A stretch of DNA of 64,000 nt from Streptococcus anginosus (GCF_900636475.1 NZ_LR134283.1:1798001-1862000), one strand, 5' to 3'; shown: positions 46,401 through 55,628, counted from the stretch's first letter. The notes: generated by a model not told the origin, from the sequence alone. Translations and numbers: made by a program.

Positions 46401-47829
46401 AGATCAACCGAGTGCCCACTTGGATGTCCGAGATATTTTTGGTGAGGAATATGCCTTTCGTGCTGGGACTGTTGGTACAGTCGCTGCTAAAACAGCTTAT
46501 GGCTTCGTGAAAGGGTATGAGCGGGATTACAATAAATTTTATCGTGATGCAGAAGTAGAACGATTGGCGCAAGGTGCGGCAGGTGTTAAACGAACGACTG
46601 GACAGCACCCAGGAGGAATTGTGGTTATTCCAAACTATATGGATGTCTATGATTTCACACCAGTTCAGTATCCGGCGGATGATTTGACTGCCGAATGGCA
46701 AACCACTCACTTTAATTTCCATGATATTGATGAAAATGTCCTAAAACTAGATGTACTCGGTCATGATGACCCGACCATGATTCGGAAATTGCAGGATTTA
46801 TCAGGCATTGACCCAAATGAAATCCCAATGGATGACCAAGAAGTTATGGCTCTCTTTTCTGGAACAGATGTTCTCGGAGTGACACAAGAGCAAATAGGTA
46901 CGCCGACCGGTATGCTGGGGATTCCTGAGTTTGGAACCAACTTCGTGCGGGGCATGGTGGATGAAACTCATCCAACGACCTTCGCGGAATTGCTCCAATT
47001 GTCAGGTTTGTCTCACGGTACCGATGTATGGCTAGGCAATGCGCAAGATTTGATTAAGCAGGGAATTGCCGACCTGTCTACTGTTATCGGTTGTCGGGAT
47101 GACATCATGGTCTATCTGATGCACAAGGGGCTGGAGCCCAAGATGTCCTTTACCATTATGGAACGGGTGCGGAAAGGCATGTGGCTCAAAATTTCTGATG
47201 AGGAAAGAAATGGCTACATCGCTGCTATGAAGGAAAATAATGTGCCTGAGTGGTACATTGAATCTTGTGGAAAGATTAAGTACATGTTTCCCAAAGCTCA
47301 CGCGGCTGCCTATGTGATGATGGCCTTGCGGGTGGCCTACTTTAAGGTACATCATCCGATTTATTACTATTGTGCCTACTTCTCTATCCGTGCCAAAGCC
47401 TTTGACATCAAAGTCATGAGTAGTGGACTGGATGCAGTGAAGCGCAAGATGAACGAAATCTCTGAAAAACGCAAAAATAATGAAGCTTCCAACGTTGAAA
47501 TTGACCTTTATACAACTCTAGAAATTGTCAATGAAATGTTGGAAAGAGGTTTCAAATTTGGCAAACTCAATCTGTATAAGAGTGATGCGACAGAATTTCT
47601 TATTGACGGAGATAGCTTAATTCCTCCATTTTCTGCTATGGATGGTTTGGGAGACAACGTTGCAAAACAATTGGTTAAAGCGCGTGCAGAAGGAGAATTT
47701 CTTTCAAAAACCGAATTGCGCAAGCGTGGTGGCTTGTCCACTACTCTAGTCGATAAAATGGATGAAATGGGTATTCTAGGCAATATGCCAGAAGACAATC
47801 AGCTCAGTCTCTTTGATGATTTATTCTAA
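43435..47829 (+). CDS. polC: DNA polymerase III alpha subunit PolC
   Basis: 1464 residues, Gram-positive type. N-terminal domain, OB fold (about 240-330), PHP domain ([15 protein letters not shown]) split by the inserted DEDD proofreading exonuclease ([18 protein letters not shown] at about residue 430), then the zinc-finger CGKC/CPHCG, the catalytic C-family polymerase core ([15 protein letters not shown] carries the catalytic Asp residues) and the helix-hairpin-helix end. Main replicative polymerase. -10 TAAAAT near 43402. Single gene. Confidence 0.96.
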   Translation: MSSTFEILMNQIDMPLDMRQSSAFLHAEIEQVLVHTVSHVWEFQFAFGEILPIELFQELKKRLNEEFSKTGNQAIFEIKAANQDFTEELLQAYYKEAFTEGPCASQGFRSMYQQLQVHAEGDQLWIEGPSSIDTEHFRKIHLPNLAKQLVKFGFPHFHCQVKASDALTQQQVETFQAEKEKIVQAANDEALKAIEALQQMAPPPAEEKPSYSDFQARKAAARPKLDKAEITQMIDIQTEENRIVFEGMVFDLEQKVTRTGRVLINFKMTDYTSSFALQKWFKNEEEAKKFDIIRKNSWLRVRGNIEMNNFTHDLTMNVQDVQEVTHYERKDLMPEGEKRIEFHAHTNMSTMDALPEVEELIATAAKWGHKAVAITDHGNVQSFPHGYKAAKKAGIQLIYGMEANIVEDRVPITYNEVDMELKEATYVVFDVETTGLSAIYNDLIQVAASKMYKGNVIAEFDEFINPGHPLSAFTTDLTGITDEHVKNAKPLEQVLQEFQDFCQDTVLVAHNATFDVGFMNVNYERHGLPRITQPVIDTLEFARNLYPEYKRHGLGPLTKRFQVSLDHHHMANYDAEATGRLLFIFINDAAEKRGVTNLQKLNTDLVDENSYKKARVKHATIYVKNQTGLKNIFKLVSLSNTKYFEGVPRIPRTVLDAHREGLILGTACSEGEVFDAVVSQGVDAAVEVAKYYDFIEIMPPAIYAPLIAKEQVKDVEELHTIIKNLIEVGNRLDKPVLATGDVHYIEPEEEIYREIIVRSLGQGAMINRTIGHGENAQPAPLPKAHFRTTNEMLDEFAFLGDELARQVVIDNPNQLAATFEPIEVVKGDLYTPFIDKSEEKVAEMTYAKAFEIYGNPLPDIVDRRIERELSSILGNGFAVIYLASQMLVQRSNERGYLVGSRGSVGSSFVATMIGITEVNPLSPHYVCGKCQYSEFITDGSYGSGFDMPDKDCPHCGHKLSKNGQDIPFETFLGFDGDKVPDIDLNFSGEDQPSAHLDVRDIFGEEYAFRAGTVGTVAAKTAYGFVKGYERDYNKFYRDAEVERLAQGAAGVKRTTGQHPGGIVVIPNYMDVYDFTPVQYPADDLTAEWQTTHFNFHDIDENVLKLDVLGHDDPTMIRKLQDLSGIDPNEIPMDDQEVMALFSGTDVLGVTQEQIGTPTGMLGIPEFGTNFVRGMVDETHPTTFAELLQLSGLSHGTDVWLGNAQDLIKQGIADLSTVIGCRDDIMVYLMHKGLEPKMSFTIMERVRKGMWLKISDEERNGYIAAMKENNVPEWYIESCGKIKYMFPKAHAAAYVMMALRVAYFKVHHPIYYYCAYFSIRAKAFDIKVMSSGLDAVKRKMNEISEKRKNNEASNVEIDLYTTLEIVNEMLERGFKFGKLNLYKSDATEFLIDGDSLIPPFSAMDGLGDNVAKQLVKARAEGEFLSKTELRKRGGLSTTLVDKMDEMGILGNMPEDNQLSLFDDLF

Positions 47830-47840
47830 AACTTCTTCTT

Positions 47841-47866
47841 TTGATGAAAGACAGGAATTTCATCAA
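47841..47866. other. Perfect hairpin downstream of polC
   Basis: TTGATGAAA / TTTCATCAA, 9-bp arms and 8-base loop, without a T-run. May stabilise or terminate the polC message with help; not a standard terminator. Confidence 0.5.
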
Positions 47867-47998
47867 CGGCAGCTGCCACTAAACTAGAATTTTTGCTTAT
47901 TCATTTGCGAAATATTATTGATTTTGCAATCTTCCATGGTAATGATTTATTGCGAGTAGCTAGCTGTTTTTTGAAAGGTTCTGCCTCAAAATTACTAC

Positions 47999-48056
47999 TT
48001 GTAAAATTTTTTACAAAATTTATAGATTACTGTTGTTCCTTGTAAGCTATTTACAA
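47999..48056 (+). promoter_or_regulatory. Promoter with two TTGTAA...TTACAA dyads
   Basis: TTGTAAAATTTTTTACAA (47999-48016; 8-bp arms) and TTGTAAGCTATTTACAA (48040-48056; 6-bp arms) are about 40 bp apart. The first overlaps a possible -35 TTGTAA (47999-48004), with a -10 TATAGA at 48021-48026 after 16 bases; the second ends just before the ribosome site. Looks like a paired operator, loosely Rex-like. Regulator unknown. Confidence 0.5.
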
Positions 48057-48072
48057 ATAGAAAGGATACGTT

Positions 48073-48255
48073 ATGAAGTTAATAATTTCAGCTGAAGATA
48101 AAAAAGCTCTAAGAGATTTTCATTATTCACTAGAATTTTCTGGGAAAGTAGTACTTGCTTCGGTGGCGTTGGTCAGTTTGGCTGTATTAGCAAGTCGTGC
48201 CTATTCTTCCAAAAACAAGAAAGGCTGCTGTTTGCATAAAATAGTGCAAAAGTGA
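48073..48255 (+). CDS. Small membrane protein, 60 residues
   Basis: MKLIISAEDKKALRDFHYSL then a hydrophobic span (residues 24-44, KVVLASVALVSLAVLASRAY) and a basic Cys-containing tail (KNKKGCCLHKIV). Ribosome site GAAAGG. 31 bases before the GlsB-like gene, so probably cotranscribed. No family recognised. Confidence 0.6.
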   Translation: MKLIISAEDKKALRDFHYSLEFSGKVVLASVALVSLAVLASRAYSSKNKKGCCLHKIVQK

Positions 48256-48286
48256 GAATAATGAAATAATCAGGAAGGATAACTAA

Positions 48287-48517
48287 ATGATTGGAAGTAT
48301 GTTTGTCGGCTTCATTATTGGTCTAATTGCAGCAGCAATCACCAATCGTGGAGAACGAATGGGCTGTATCGGTAAAATCTTACTAGGTTGGTTTGGAGCC
48401 TGGCTTGGGCAAATGCTCTTTGGTAGCTGGGGACCTCATCTGTCAGATACAGCAATCATTCCTTCAGTGTTGGGAGCGATTATTCTTTTAGCTATTTTCT
48501 GGGAAAGAGGAAGCTGA
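48287..48517 (+). CDS. GlsB/YeaQ/YmgE family stress membrane protein
   Basis: 76 residues, three hydrophobic stretches, starting MIGSMFVGFIIGLIAAAIT with the GKILLGWFGAWLGQMLFG glycine-rich middle helix of the transglycosylase-associated (GlsB) family. In Gram-positive cocci members are associated with general stress; mechanism unknown. Ribosome site AGGAAGG. Confidence 0.8.
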   Translation: MIGSMFVGFIIGLIAAAITNRGERMGCIGKILLGWFGAWLGQMLFGSWGPHLSDTAIIPSVLGAIILLAIFWERGS

Positions 48518-48873
48518 CTTCTAAAAATAGGAGTGAGACTGATACCTACGATTGCTAGTGCAGTCGTCCACAAAGGAATTAACATTTGAAAATGTTAATC
48601 TCAGCTTTCTTATTTCAAGGCTTCGGTACAAAATGTTCTGTATAGTCTCGCCCCACAAGGCGACTTAACTGTTTTCCTTACTGTTGAGGTAGTGAATGTA
48701 GAAAACGAAATTTTCATCAAAAGTGCTCTTTAGTGAATGAAGATGAGACTTGCTTCACAGGTTCTATTTATCACCTCAAAACGGTGCTTTGTTTCGTGCG
48801 ATAGCAGTTACGTTAAAATTGCTTGTCATCATAAAGGAGTGCGTCTGAGACAGATTCACATGATAACTACAAA
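48518..48873. other. Hairpin-rich noncoding stretch
   Basis: No coding region recognised. Several local inverted repeats: CGATTGC/GCAGTCG (about 48549-48566), TTAACATTT-GA-AAATGTTAA (48579-48598), AGTCTCGCC/GGCGACTT (about 48647-48667) and GAAAA/TTTTC near 48700. Could be decayed repeat DNA or an unannotated RNA. Confidence 0.4.
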
Positions 48874-48927
48874 AAAAGAACAACCTTAATTTTCTGTTTA
48901 TCAGAATGCCAAAGTTGTTCTTTTAAT
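48874..48927. terminator. Terminator-like hairpin, large loop
   Basis: AAAAGAACAAC (48874-48884) pairs with GTTGTTCTTTT (48914-48924); T-runs exist in both directions. On the minus strand it lies downstream of def. Confidence 0.7.
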
Positions 48928-48971
48928 TTGTATTATTGAGTTATAGTGCTTTTATAAAGAAATTTTAATTA

Positions 48972-49004
48972 GGAATGCTGTTTTAGAACAGAGATTCCTT
49001 TTTA
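48972..49004. terminator. Hairpin at the 3' end of def
   Basis: AGGAAT-CTGTT / AACAG-ATTCCT with short bulges and T5 on the plus strand; next to the def stop codon. Confidence 0.6.
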
Positions 49005-49008
49005 TTTA

Positions 49009-49623
49009 TTATTCAATCACTAACATGCCTTCTTTGATCGCGAAAGGATCTTTTTCATTGATGCGGTCATAGAACATGATGCCGTTGGTGTGGTCAATCT
49101 CGTGTTGAACTACGATTGAGTTGTATCCTTTGAGTTTGATACGGTGTTTTTCGCCTTCTTTGTCAAAATATTCAACAGTGACACGCGCATGGCGCACGAC
49201 ATAACCAGGCACTTCGCGGTCAACAGACAAGCAACCCTCCCCTTCAGCTAGTGCAGCATCTTGAACAGAATGTGCCACTACTTTAGCGTTGTACATAACC
49301 GTTTGCAAAGCGTAGGCTTCCTTTGGTGGATTACCCTCTTTGTCTGGCAGGTTTGGCACCAATACAGCAATAATCCGCTTTGACAGATCTAGCTGAGGTG
49401 CAGCTAGACCAACACCGCCACGAAGCCCCATTTTTTCAGCAGTTGCAGGGTCTTGTGAATTTCTCAAAAATTGGAGCATTTTTTCACCCAAGATAACTTC
49501 TTGTTCTGTAAGTGGAAAGGTGACATCCTTAGCGACTGCCCGAAGCGTTGGATTTCCTTCACGAATGATGTCATTCATATCAATCAAATGAGCTGGTTTT
49601 GTTAATTTTTCAATAACAGACAT
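49009..49623 (-). CDS. def: Peptide deformylase
   Basis: 204 residues. The three family motifs are present: [16 protein letters not shown] and QHEIDHTNG, the last two holding the metal ligands Cys and two His. It removes the formyl group from nascent proteins. Length and the insertion between motifs fit the Gram-positive type 2 enzyme. Start ATG with GGAGAA upstream on the minus strand. Confidence 0.95.
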   Translation of the reverse strand: MSVIEKLTKPAHLIDMNDIIREGNPTLRAVAKDVTFPLTEQEVILGEKMLQFLRNSQDPATAEKMGLRGGVGLAAPQLDLSKRIIAVLVPNLPDKEGNPPKEAYALQTVMYNAKVVAHSVQDAALAEGEGCLSVDREVPGYVVRHARVTVEYFDKEGEKHRIKLKGYNSIVVQHEIDHTNGIMFYDRINEKDPFAIKEGMLVIE

Positions 49624-49879
49624 GTTTTCTCCTTCGTTCTAAAAATGGATTTTTATTCCAAATTAAATTCTTTGTATATGATAAATATAACACAAAATAA
49701 AGGAGAAAGAAAGGAATCGAAATAGCGTGTAATGAATATGTGGAGAAAACACGAAATAAATTAGTAAAAAATTAGTCTATTTTGCTTGATATTTTTAGCA
49801 AAAATATGTATGATATTTAGTTGAATACCTAAAATATTATTAGTAACAAAATAAATTACTTTTTAGGAGGGACAAAAAA

Positions 49880-50113
49880 TTGAAAATTCTACTATTTAGA
49901 AATACGGGATATGTAACCAAAAAGTTTATACAAGAAGCTTTTCCAAAGGATACGGTTTATCTTTTGGGAGAAACAGATTTAAAAAGTTCAAAAAAATTAA
50001 AATTGACAGTTTTTCCGAAAACAAAAGAAGCCATTTTAGTAGAAGTTTTAAGAACCTATCAATTTGACCAAATTCGGCTCTTTGTCAACTGTAGTGGGTT
50101 AATGAAAAGCTAA
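49880..50113 (+). pseudogene. N-terminal fragment of an unknown gene (possibly nucleotide-sugar epimerase-like), cut off by an ISL3 element
   Basis: TTG start at 49880 with a strong AGGAGGG at 49865. About 65 native codons begin MKILLFRNTGYVTKKFIQEA, like the first Rossmann strand and loop of an NAD-dependent epimerase, though the glycine motif is degenerate (FRNTGYV). At 50076 the reading frame enters the IS end and stops after 12 further codons. No downstream part of the gene is visible beyond the IS. The family is a guess. Confidence 0.5.
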
Positions 50114-50364
50114 GATTGAGAGAGGACGAGATTCGTTCTCTCTCTTTTGATATTCAAAGCGATGAGAATGCGTTTCTTAAAGTTGTCAAAGTTCCGAAAT
50201 CCAAAAGCGTTTCGCTTGATGGCCTTAATGAGATTGTTGGTCGCTTCCAACTTGGCGTTGGAGTAGGGTAGTTCCAAGGCGTTGGTAATCTTGTCTCTGT
50301 CCTTCAGGAAAGTCCGAAAGACGGTTTGAAAAATCGGGTGAACATCCGAAATAACCTCCTCCAT
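50110..50364 (-). pseudogene. ISL3 transposase, C-terminal fragment
   Basis: 84 residues from an internal ATG: KLEATNNLIKAIKRNAFGFRNF is the conserved C-terminal block of ISL3 DDE transposases, including the final Glu. The frame continues upstream to the deletion junction near 50422-50430. Confidence 0.8.
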
Positions 50365-50461
50365 CAGGTCAAAGAAATAATCAGCTTGCTTTTCCTGAAA
50401 GTGAAAGAGCAGAAGCTGGTAAAGCTCATCTTCCCTTTCTTGAAGCTGTACTCATCCCAGC

Positions 50462-50902
50462 TCATAATCTCTGCCAGTTGGTTTCAAATTTGAATTCCTT
50501 GAACTTGCGAATGACGGTTGAAGTTGAGATAGAGAGCCTGTGGGCAATGTCAGTCATGACTTGTTTCTCAATCAGTAATTGAGCGATTTTTTGTTTGACT
50601 GCGGCGGCAATCTGGTGATTTTTCTGGACGAGGGAGGTTTCAGCGACAGCCATTTTTCCACAGTTCTTACAGCGAAAGCGACGCTTTTTGAGTCGGATAA
50701 GAGTTTTGTATCCCGCTGTCTCCAGATAAGGGATTTTAGAAGGTTTCTGGAAGTCGTATTTGGCCATCTGAGGGCATGGAGGGGCATCATAGTCAAGGCG
50801 GGCCATAATTTCTTTGTGAGTACTGCCATCAAAAAGATTGTCTATTTTGATATTTTGGTCTTTAATTCCAAGAAGTTTTGTGATAAAATCGAGTTGTTCC
50901 AT
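50462..50902 (-). pseudogene. ISL3 transposase, N-terminal fragment
   Basis: 146 residues: zinc-finger region (RRFRCKNCGKMAVAETS, with an earlier PPCP) and helix-turn-helix (DIAHRLSISTSTVIRKFKEF). It stops after ETNWQRL because of a small frameshift; another frame then reads EIMSWDEYSFKKGKM before joining ELYQLLLFHFQEKQ. About 150 residues with the catalytic core are missing. Confidence 0.8.
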
Positions 50903-51160
50903 ATGAGTCTTTCTAATGAGTTGTCTAAACGCTTTTCATTATAGGTCATAGGGGACTTTTTATATACACAAAAATAACTCCATAATCTCTGCGGTGATGT
51001 TACCCACTACAGAAATTATAGAGCCTATAAAGTTTCCCCTTAAGTTGATATAAAAATAGCAACTTAGGGGGTGTTTGCTTTAACTTTGTGGATTATCAGA
51101 TTGCGTCTTTTCATAAAAAACTGTATGATAGGGATAGTGTGATTTTAGAAAGAAGATAAG

Positions 51161-52333
51161 ATGAAAAGATTCATGGAGAAAGCTAGTATTCTGGCTTTAT
51201 CATTTGTGTTAACAACGGCATTTTCAATTTCCAGCGCCTTACCAGCAATGTCTCAGTTTTATAAGAATTATTCCTCTAGTCAAGTAGAGTTATTAGTCTC
51301 CTTGCCGTCCATTGGGATTATGTCTTTGCTGATTTTTAATAGTGTTTTAGAGCGTTTTTTATCTGAGCGACAAATGATTATACTAGGGCTATTGTTATTT
51401 TCTCTTTGTGGCCTCATCCCATTTTTCAATCAAGCTTATGGTCTCGTTTTTGCTTCGCGATTTATTTTTGGTTTAGGGCTAGGGATGATGAACCCTCGAG
51501 CAATTGCGATTATTAGTGAGCGATTCCAAGGGAGAGAGCGTGTGCAGATGTTAGGCTACCGTGGGTCAGCAGAAGTTGTTGGGATGGCTTTGTTGACTTT
51601 AGCGGTCGGGCAACTCTTGCGTTTTGGTTGGACAACTACTTTTCTGGTTTATACAGTTGGCTTTATTGTTTTAGCATTGTATCTTTTGTTTGTTCCTTAT
51701 GAAAAAAGCAAAGTCGATAAACATAAGTATCTCAAGTCTGCTCAAAAAATGACCACAAAACAAGTGCGTTTAAGCATATTGTTGGCTTTTATAGCTGGAA
51801 TGATTGTATGTACCAATGTCGCTATCAATTTACGTATTCCAAGTCTTGTCTTACAGAATAAAATGGGAAGTGCTGAAACAGCGAGCTTGATTCTCAGCTG
51901 TATGCAGCTTATCGGGATTTTAGCTGGTGTTAGCTTTGCTAGTCTAGTGAGTTTACTGAAAAATCGCTTATTGACAGTAACGGGAATTGTTTTTGGTTTC
52001 AGTCAAGTGATGATTGGCTTTTCGAGCCACATTTGGTTCTTAAGTTTAAGTGCTCTGTTGGCTGGTTTTGCTTATAGCGTATCTCTAACAGCTGTATTTC
52101 ATATTGTATCAGAGAAAATTCCTGCCCATTTGGTCAATCGCGCAACAGCGATTGTTGTCTTGGGTTGCAGTAGTGGTGCTTCGGTGTCAACATTCGTCCT
52201 ATCCTTGATTGGAATCATTTCTTCTGTTCCAACCTTTATTTTTAGTGTATTAGGAGTTCTCATGATAGCAGTATCCATTTTAGCTGTTTTTGTCACTCAT
52301 CAACAAAATGAGGAAAAAGATGCGATTAGATAA
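51161..52333 (+). CDS. MFS transporter
   Basis: 390 residues, about 12 membrane segments. The motif A-like loop after helix 2 is degenerate (ERFLSERQMI), and GLGLGMMNPRAIAIISERF follows helix 4. Sugar, drug or amino-acid efflux cannot be told. Stop overlaps the rsuA start by 14 bases, so the two are coupled. Confidence 0.8.
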   Translation: MKRFMEKASILALSFVLTTAFSISSALPAMSQFYKNYSSSQVELLVSLPSIGIMSLLIFNSVLERFLSERQMIILGLLLFSLCGLIPFFNQAYGLVFASRFIFGLGLGMMNPRAIAIISERFQGRERVQMLGYRGSAEVVGMALLTLAVGQLLRFGWTTTFLVYTVGFIVLALYLLFVPYEKSKVDKHKYLKSAQKMTTKQVRLSILLAFIAGMIVCTNVAINLRIPSLVLQNKMGSAETASLILSCMQLIGILAGVSFASLVSLLKNRLLTVTGIVFGFSQVMIGFSSHIWFLSLSALLAGFAYSVSLTAVFHIVSEKIPAHLVNRATAIVVLGCSSGASVSTFVLSLIGIISSVPTFIFSVLGVLMIAVSILAVFVTHQQNEEKDAIR

Positions 52334-53048
52334 GTTTTTAGTAGAAATGGGCTTTGGCTCACGAACAGAAGTCAAGCAACTATTGAAAAAGAAGCAAGTT
52401 TTGGTGAATGGAAAAATAGAAACATCTGCGAAAGTGCAAATAGATGAAAATCAGGACGAAATTTCGGTCAATAACCGAGTTCTAGTCTATGAAAGATTTG
52501 TCTATTATCTTTTAAATAAACCCAAAGGTGTCATTTCTGCTACTGAAGATGATAAGCATCGAACGGTTTTGGATTTGCTGGATGAAAATGCACGTCAGAA
52601 AGAAGTCTTTCCAGTTGGACGGCTCGATATTGATACTCATGGTCTTTTGTTATTAACCAATAATGGAGCTTTGGCTCACGCTATGCTGTCTCCTAAAAAG
52701 CATGTAGCAAAAGTTTACCGTGCAAAGGTAGATGGGATTATGACTGAAAAAGATGCAGAGCGTTTTGAAGCAGGGATAGAGCTCAAAGACTTTACCTGTC
52801 AGCCTGCAAAACTGACCATATTAGAAGTGAATGAAGAGCAGCAAACTTCTCTGGTGGAGATTATAATTTCTGAAGGAAAATTTCACCAAGTGAAGCGAAT
52901 GGTTCAGGCTTGCGGAAAAACGGTAACAGATTTGGAACGCCTTTCTATGGGACCGCTTATGCTGGATGAGCGTTTGGAATTAGGGGCTTTCCGTCGTTTG
53001 ACAAAAGAAGAATTAGAAAAACTCACTATTTTTGGTGTAGAACTCTAA
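52320..53048 (+). CDS. 16S rRNA pseudouridine synthase RsuA family
   Basis: 242 residues from ATG 52320 (GAGG at 52310). S4 domain MRLDKFLVEMGFGSRTEVKQ at the N-terminus, then the catalytic motif VGRLDIDTHGLLLLTNNG with the nucleophilic Asp, and EGKFHQVKRMVQACGK. RsuA/RluB family; 16S U516 modification is the standard target, but a closely related paralogue is possible. Overlaps the MFS gene. Confidence 0.9.
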   Translation: MRLDKFLVEMGFGSRTEVKQLLKKKQVLVNGKIETSAKVQIDENQDEISVNNRVLVYERFVYYLLNKPKGVISATEDDKHRTVLDLLDENARQKEVFPVGRLDIDTHGLLLLTNNGALAHAMLSPKKHVAKVYRAKVDGIMTEKDAERFEAGIELKDFTCQPAKLTILEVNEEQQTSLVEIIISEGKFHQVKRMVQACGKTVTDLERLSMGPLMLDERLELGAFRRLTKEELEKLTIFGVEL

Positions 53049-53122
53049 GTCGGAATGTCCCATTTGACAAAACCTTTCCTTCTTGGTAGAATAAGAATGT
53101 CGTTAAAGACAAATAACTTTTT

Positions 53123-53148
53123 CTTGGTATTAGGTGGGCCAAGCCTAA
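53123..53148 (+). ncRNA. Interleaved stems in the rpsO leader
   Basis: CTTGG (53123-53127) pairs with CCAAG (53139-53143), and TTAGG (53130-53134) pairs with CCTAA (53144-53148). The stems cross, so they form either a tight pseudoknot or two exclusive hairpins, 35 bases before the rpsO start. Candidate S15 autoregulatory site. Confidence 0.5.
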
Positions 53149-53182
53149 CACTCGGATGAAGCGTAAAGAAAAGGAGTCTATC

Positions 53183-53452
53183 ATGGCAATCTCAAAAGAG
53201 AAAAAAAATGAAATTATTGCACAATATGCACGTCACGAAGGTGACACAGGTTCAGTTGAAGTACAAGTAGCTGTTCTTACTTGGGAAATCAATCACCTCA
53301 ACGAACACATCAAGGTACACAAAAAAGACCACGCTACTTACCGTGGTTTGATGAAAAAAATCGGCCGCCGTCGTAATCTTCTTGCCTATTTGCGTAAGAA
53401 CGATGTTAACCGTTACCGTGAATTGATCAACTCACTCGGACTTCGTCGTTAA
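53183..53452 (+). CDS. rpsO: 30S ribosomal protein S15
   Basis: 89 residues from ATG 53183 with AAGGAG upstream. [31 protein letters not shown] and the C-terminal [12 protein letters not shown] are diagnostic. Binds 16S rRNA in the platform. Single-gene unit with a leader hairpin/pseudoknot and a strong terminator. An in-frame ATG at 53156 is inside the leader and rejected. Confidence 0.97.
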   Translation: MAISKEKKNEIIAQYARHEGDTGSVEVQVAVLTWEINHLNEHIKVHKKDHATYRGLMKKIGRRRNLLAYLRKNDVNRYRELINSLGLRR

Positions 53453-53460
53453 TTCAATTA

Positions 53461-53492
53461 AAAGTCTCTCATGAAAATGAGAGACTTTTTTT
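53461..53492 (+). terminator. Terminator after rpsO
   Basis: AAAGTCTCTCAT / ATGAGAGACTTT perfect 12-bp stem, 4-base loop GAAA, T7. Confidence 0.95.
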
Positions 53493-53615
53493 CTACCATT
53501 AGAAATAGAAATGTGGCAGAGTAAGCATATCCTTTGACTGTTGTAACAACTATTGATACAATGTATTTATAAAAATAATTACAAATGTAATTGAATAATA
53601 AAAAGGAGAATGACC

Positions 53616-53837
53616 ATGATTGAAATCACTTATTTGGATGCTAGTAAGCAAGAGAGGGTTATAACGTTTGAAAGCTATCAAGAATTTGAGCAATCTCAAC
53701 AAGCCTGCTTGATCAATGTAGCAGATTATTATCCGGTTCAAAAGCTGCTTGTTAATGGACAAAAATTGGATTACCAAGGGACTTACGGTGATGTTTTCTT
53801 TTATCTAATGAAGCAAGATTTAAATCAATACAAATAA
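53616..53837 (+). CDS. DUF4649 family protein
   Basis: 73 residues from ATG 53616, preferred over the ATG six bases earlier because of AAAGGAG at 53602-53608. Short soluble protein, MIEITYLDASKQERVITFES, resembling DUF4649 proteins that occur next to a thioredoxin gene in streptococci. Function unknown. 15 bases before trxA. Confidence 0.75.
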   Translation: MIEITYLDASKQERVITFESYQEFEQSQQACLINVADYYPVQKLLVNGQKLDYQGTYGDVFFYLMKQDLNQYK

Positions 53838-53852
53838 AAGTGAGGTAAAATG

Positions 53853-54167
53853 ATGACAAAAGCTATTACTGATGTAACGTTTGAAGCAGAAACAAAGGAC
53901 GGTCTTGTTCTTATTGACTTTTGGGCAACTTGGTGTGGACCTTGTCGCATGCAAGCTCCTATTTTGGAACAACTTTCTGCAGAAATTCCAGAAGATGAAT
54001 TGAAAATCGTGAAGATAGACGTTGATGAAAATCCAAATACCGTACGACAATTTGGTATTATGAGTATCCCGACTCTCTTATTTAAAAAGAACGGTCAAGT
54101 TGTGAAACAAGTCGCCGGGGTACATACAGCAGCACAAATCAAGCAAATCATGACAGAATTAGGATAA
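53853..54167 (+). CDS. trxA: Thioredoxin
   Basis: 104 residues. Canonical active site DFWATWCGPCRMQ at residues 25-37, cis-Pro loop MSIPTLLF. ATG 53853 preferred (seven bases after GAGG); ATG 53850 also possible. Main cytoplasmic disulfide reductase. Strong terminator follows. Confidence 0.93.
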   Translation: MTKAITDVTFEAETKDGLVLIDFWATWCGPCRMQAPILEQLSAEIPEDELKIVKIDVDENPNTVRQFGIMSIPTLLFKKNGQVVKQVAGVHTAAQIKQIMTELG

Positions 54168-54172
54168 AGCAT

Positions 54173-54203
54173 AAAATCCGCTTAGTTTTTAAGCGGATTT
54201 TTA
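54173..54203 (+). terminator. Terminator after trxA
   Basis: AAAATCCGCTTA / TAAGCGGATTTT perfect 12-bp stem with 5-base loop. Confidence 0.95.
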
Positions 54204-54279
54204 GGTGCCTGAAAACTTTTAGTCACTAGGATACTTAAAAGAGATTCTTGAGGATTCTAATAAAACTAAAAATAAAGTA

Positions 54280-54307
54280 TTGACTTATTTAAAATTAAGT
54301 GTATAAT
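54280..54307 (+). promoter_or_regulatory. Promoter and dyad before the MFS gene
   Basis: -35 TTGACT (54280-54285), 16-base spacer, -10 TATAAT (54302-54307). ACTTATTT and AATTAAGT (54283-54300) form an imperfect inverted repeat in the spacer, a candidate operator for the ArsR-like regulator encoded next. Confidence 0.6.
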
Positions 54308-54359
54308 TATGTTTAACAAAAATTAAGCAATCCTTTAACAAAAAGAAAGTGGATATGAA

Positions 54360-55628
54360 ATGAAACGAATATTGCAAAATAAACTGTTTATGGGAACTTT
54401 CGTCTCAGATATGTTGTCTAATTTTGGAGATGTACTCTATTATTTGGCTTTAATGAATTATGTTCTGCTATTGCCAGAAGCAAAATTTGCAATCTCTTTA
54501 GTGACTTTATCTGAAAGTTTGCCTTTTCTAACGATGATTTTCATGGGCATGTGGGGCGATCGTACTAAGAAAAAAGTAGATACGATTTTGGCGACGCTTC
54601 TGTTTCGGACAGGGCTGTATCTACTCATTGGTCTGGCTATGGGCTTTCAGCCAGCTTTATGGATAGTGATTTTAGCTGTATTGGTCAATCTTTTATCTGA
54701 CTTAGCTGGTCAATATGAAGATGCTTTGCATATACCACTCAGCCTTCGTATTATTCCAATGGAAGATCGTGAAGCCATATATGCCTTTCGTCAAGGAGCA
54801 AGCTCTATCCTAAAGATTCTCTTTCAATCCAGTGGAGCAATTTTAGCTGGGCTGATGAGTTATCAACACCTCGCATTTTTTAATGCTGGAACTTTTGTAG
54901 TTAGTGCTTTGATAATGATGATACTTCGTCCTAGTTTAAACAAGTTGCTCAAAGACAAACCAATTCATTCTTCTGTTGAGAATCGTGAGGGAGAGAGGCA
55001 TTTTATTAAAAATACATGGAATAGTTTGCAGCAATCTTATCAAACTGTTCAGAATATCTCCGTCTTAAAGACTTCTATTTTTACCATTGCTGGTTTAAAT
55101 GCTGTGTTTGCAGCAGAGAATGCACTGCTCCTCCTAAATATGAAAGAAAATCCCAGTTTTGCATTTATCAATCCAGCCACAACTATAGCAACCGTTACAG
55201 TTGTAACTTTGATAGGAAATATTTTGGGGAGTGTTTTGGTAACGACCTTATTAAAAAAAGTAAGTATGGAATTTTTGCTGAAGATTTCCGTATTCATGCC
55301 CCCTGCTCTCTTTATTGGTTTTTTACTCCACAGTATTTATATTATTTTCTTGGTTAATTTTTTGACAATGGTTATCGTAGGCATTTTTCAGCCGAAGATG
55401 AATGCTTTTATCATTTCATCGCTTCCTGAGGAGCATTTGGCGACAATCAGTGCGGGGATTAGTAGTTTTTGCACATTAGGCTTAGTTCTTTGTCAAATGC
55501 TAGTAGCAGTTTTGGTAACGTTCTTGTCATCAGCCCAGATTGCTTTCTTATTTTTAATATTATCATCGATTTTATTCTTTTATACACTGAAAGTGCCCAG
55601 AAAAAATGCTAAACACGTGATGCAATAG
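54360..55628 (+). CDS. MFS transporter
   Basis: 422 residues, about 12 membrane helices. Motif A-like loop GMWGDRTKKKVDT after helix 2. Resembles MFS_3-type exporters (enterobactin/macrolide type) that occur next to ArsR-like regulators. Substrate unknown. Paired with the regulator at 55694 after 65 bases. Confidence 0.8.
   Translation: MKRILQNKLFMGTFVSDMLSNFGDVLYYLALMNYVLLLPEAKFAISLVTLSESLPFLTMIFMGMWGDRTKKKVDTILATLLFRTGLYLLIGLAMGFQPALWIVILAVLVNLLSDLAGQYEDALHIPLSLRIIPMEDREAIYAFRQGASSILKILFQSSGAILAGLMSYQHLAFFNAGTFVVSALIMMILRPSLNKLLKDKPIHSSVENREGERHFIKNTWNSLQQSYQTVQNISVLKTSIFTIAGLNAVFAAENALLLLNMKENPSFAFINPATTIATVTVVTLIGNILGSVLVTTLLKKVSMEFLLKISVFMPPALFIGFLLHSIYIIFLVNFLTMVIVGIFQPKMNAFIISSLPEEHLATISAGISSFCTLGLVLCQMLVAVLVTFLSSAQIAFLFLILSSILFFYTLKVPRKNAKHVMQ

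Larger units (their letters stand above)
50076..51025 (-). mobile_element. ISL3-family element (IS1167-like), internally deleted
   Basis: About 950 bp, against roughly 1.4 kb for an intact relative. Ends are inverted repeats: GGCTCT then CTGTAGTGGGT at 50076-50099 and the complement ACCCACTACAG then AGAGCC at 51002-51025. The transposase on the minus strand is in two pieces. No 8-bp target duplication is present, so flanking DNA has been rearranged. Confidence 0.85.

Noticed and set aside
53156..53182. Upstream in-frame ATG for rpsO
   Set aside because: It would add nine residues absent from S15 proteins and lies in the structured leader; ATG 53183 has the better ribosome site.
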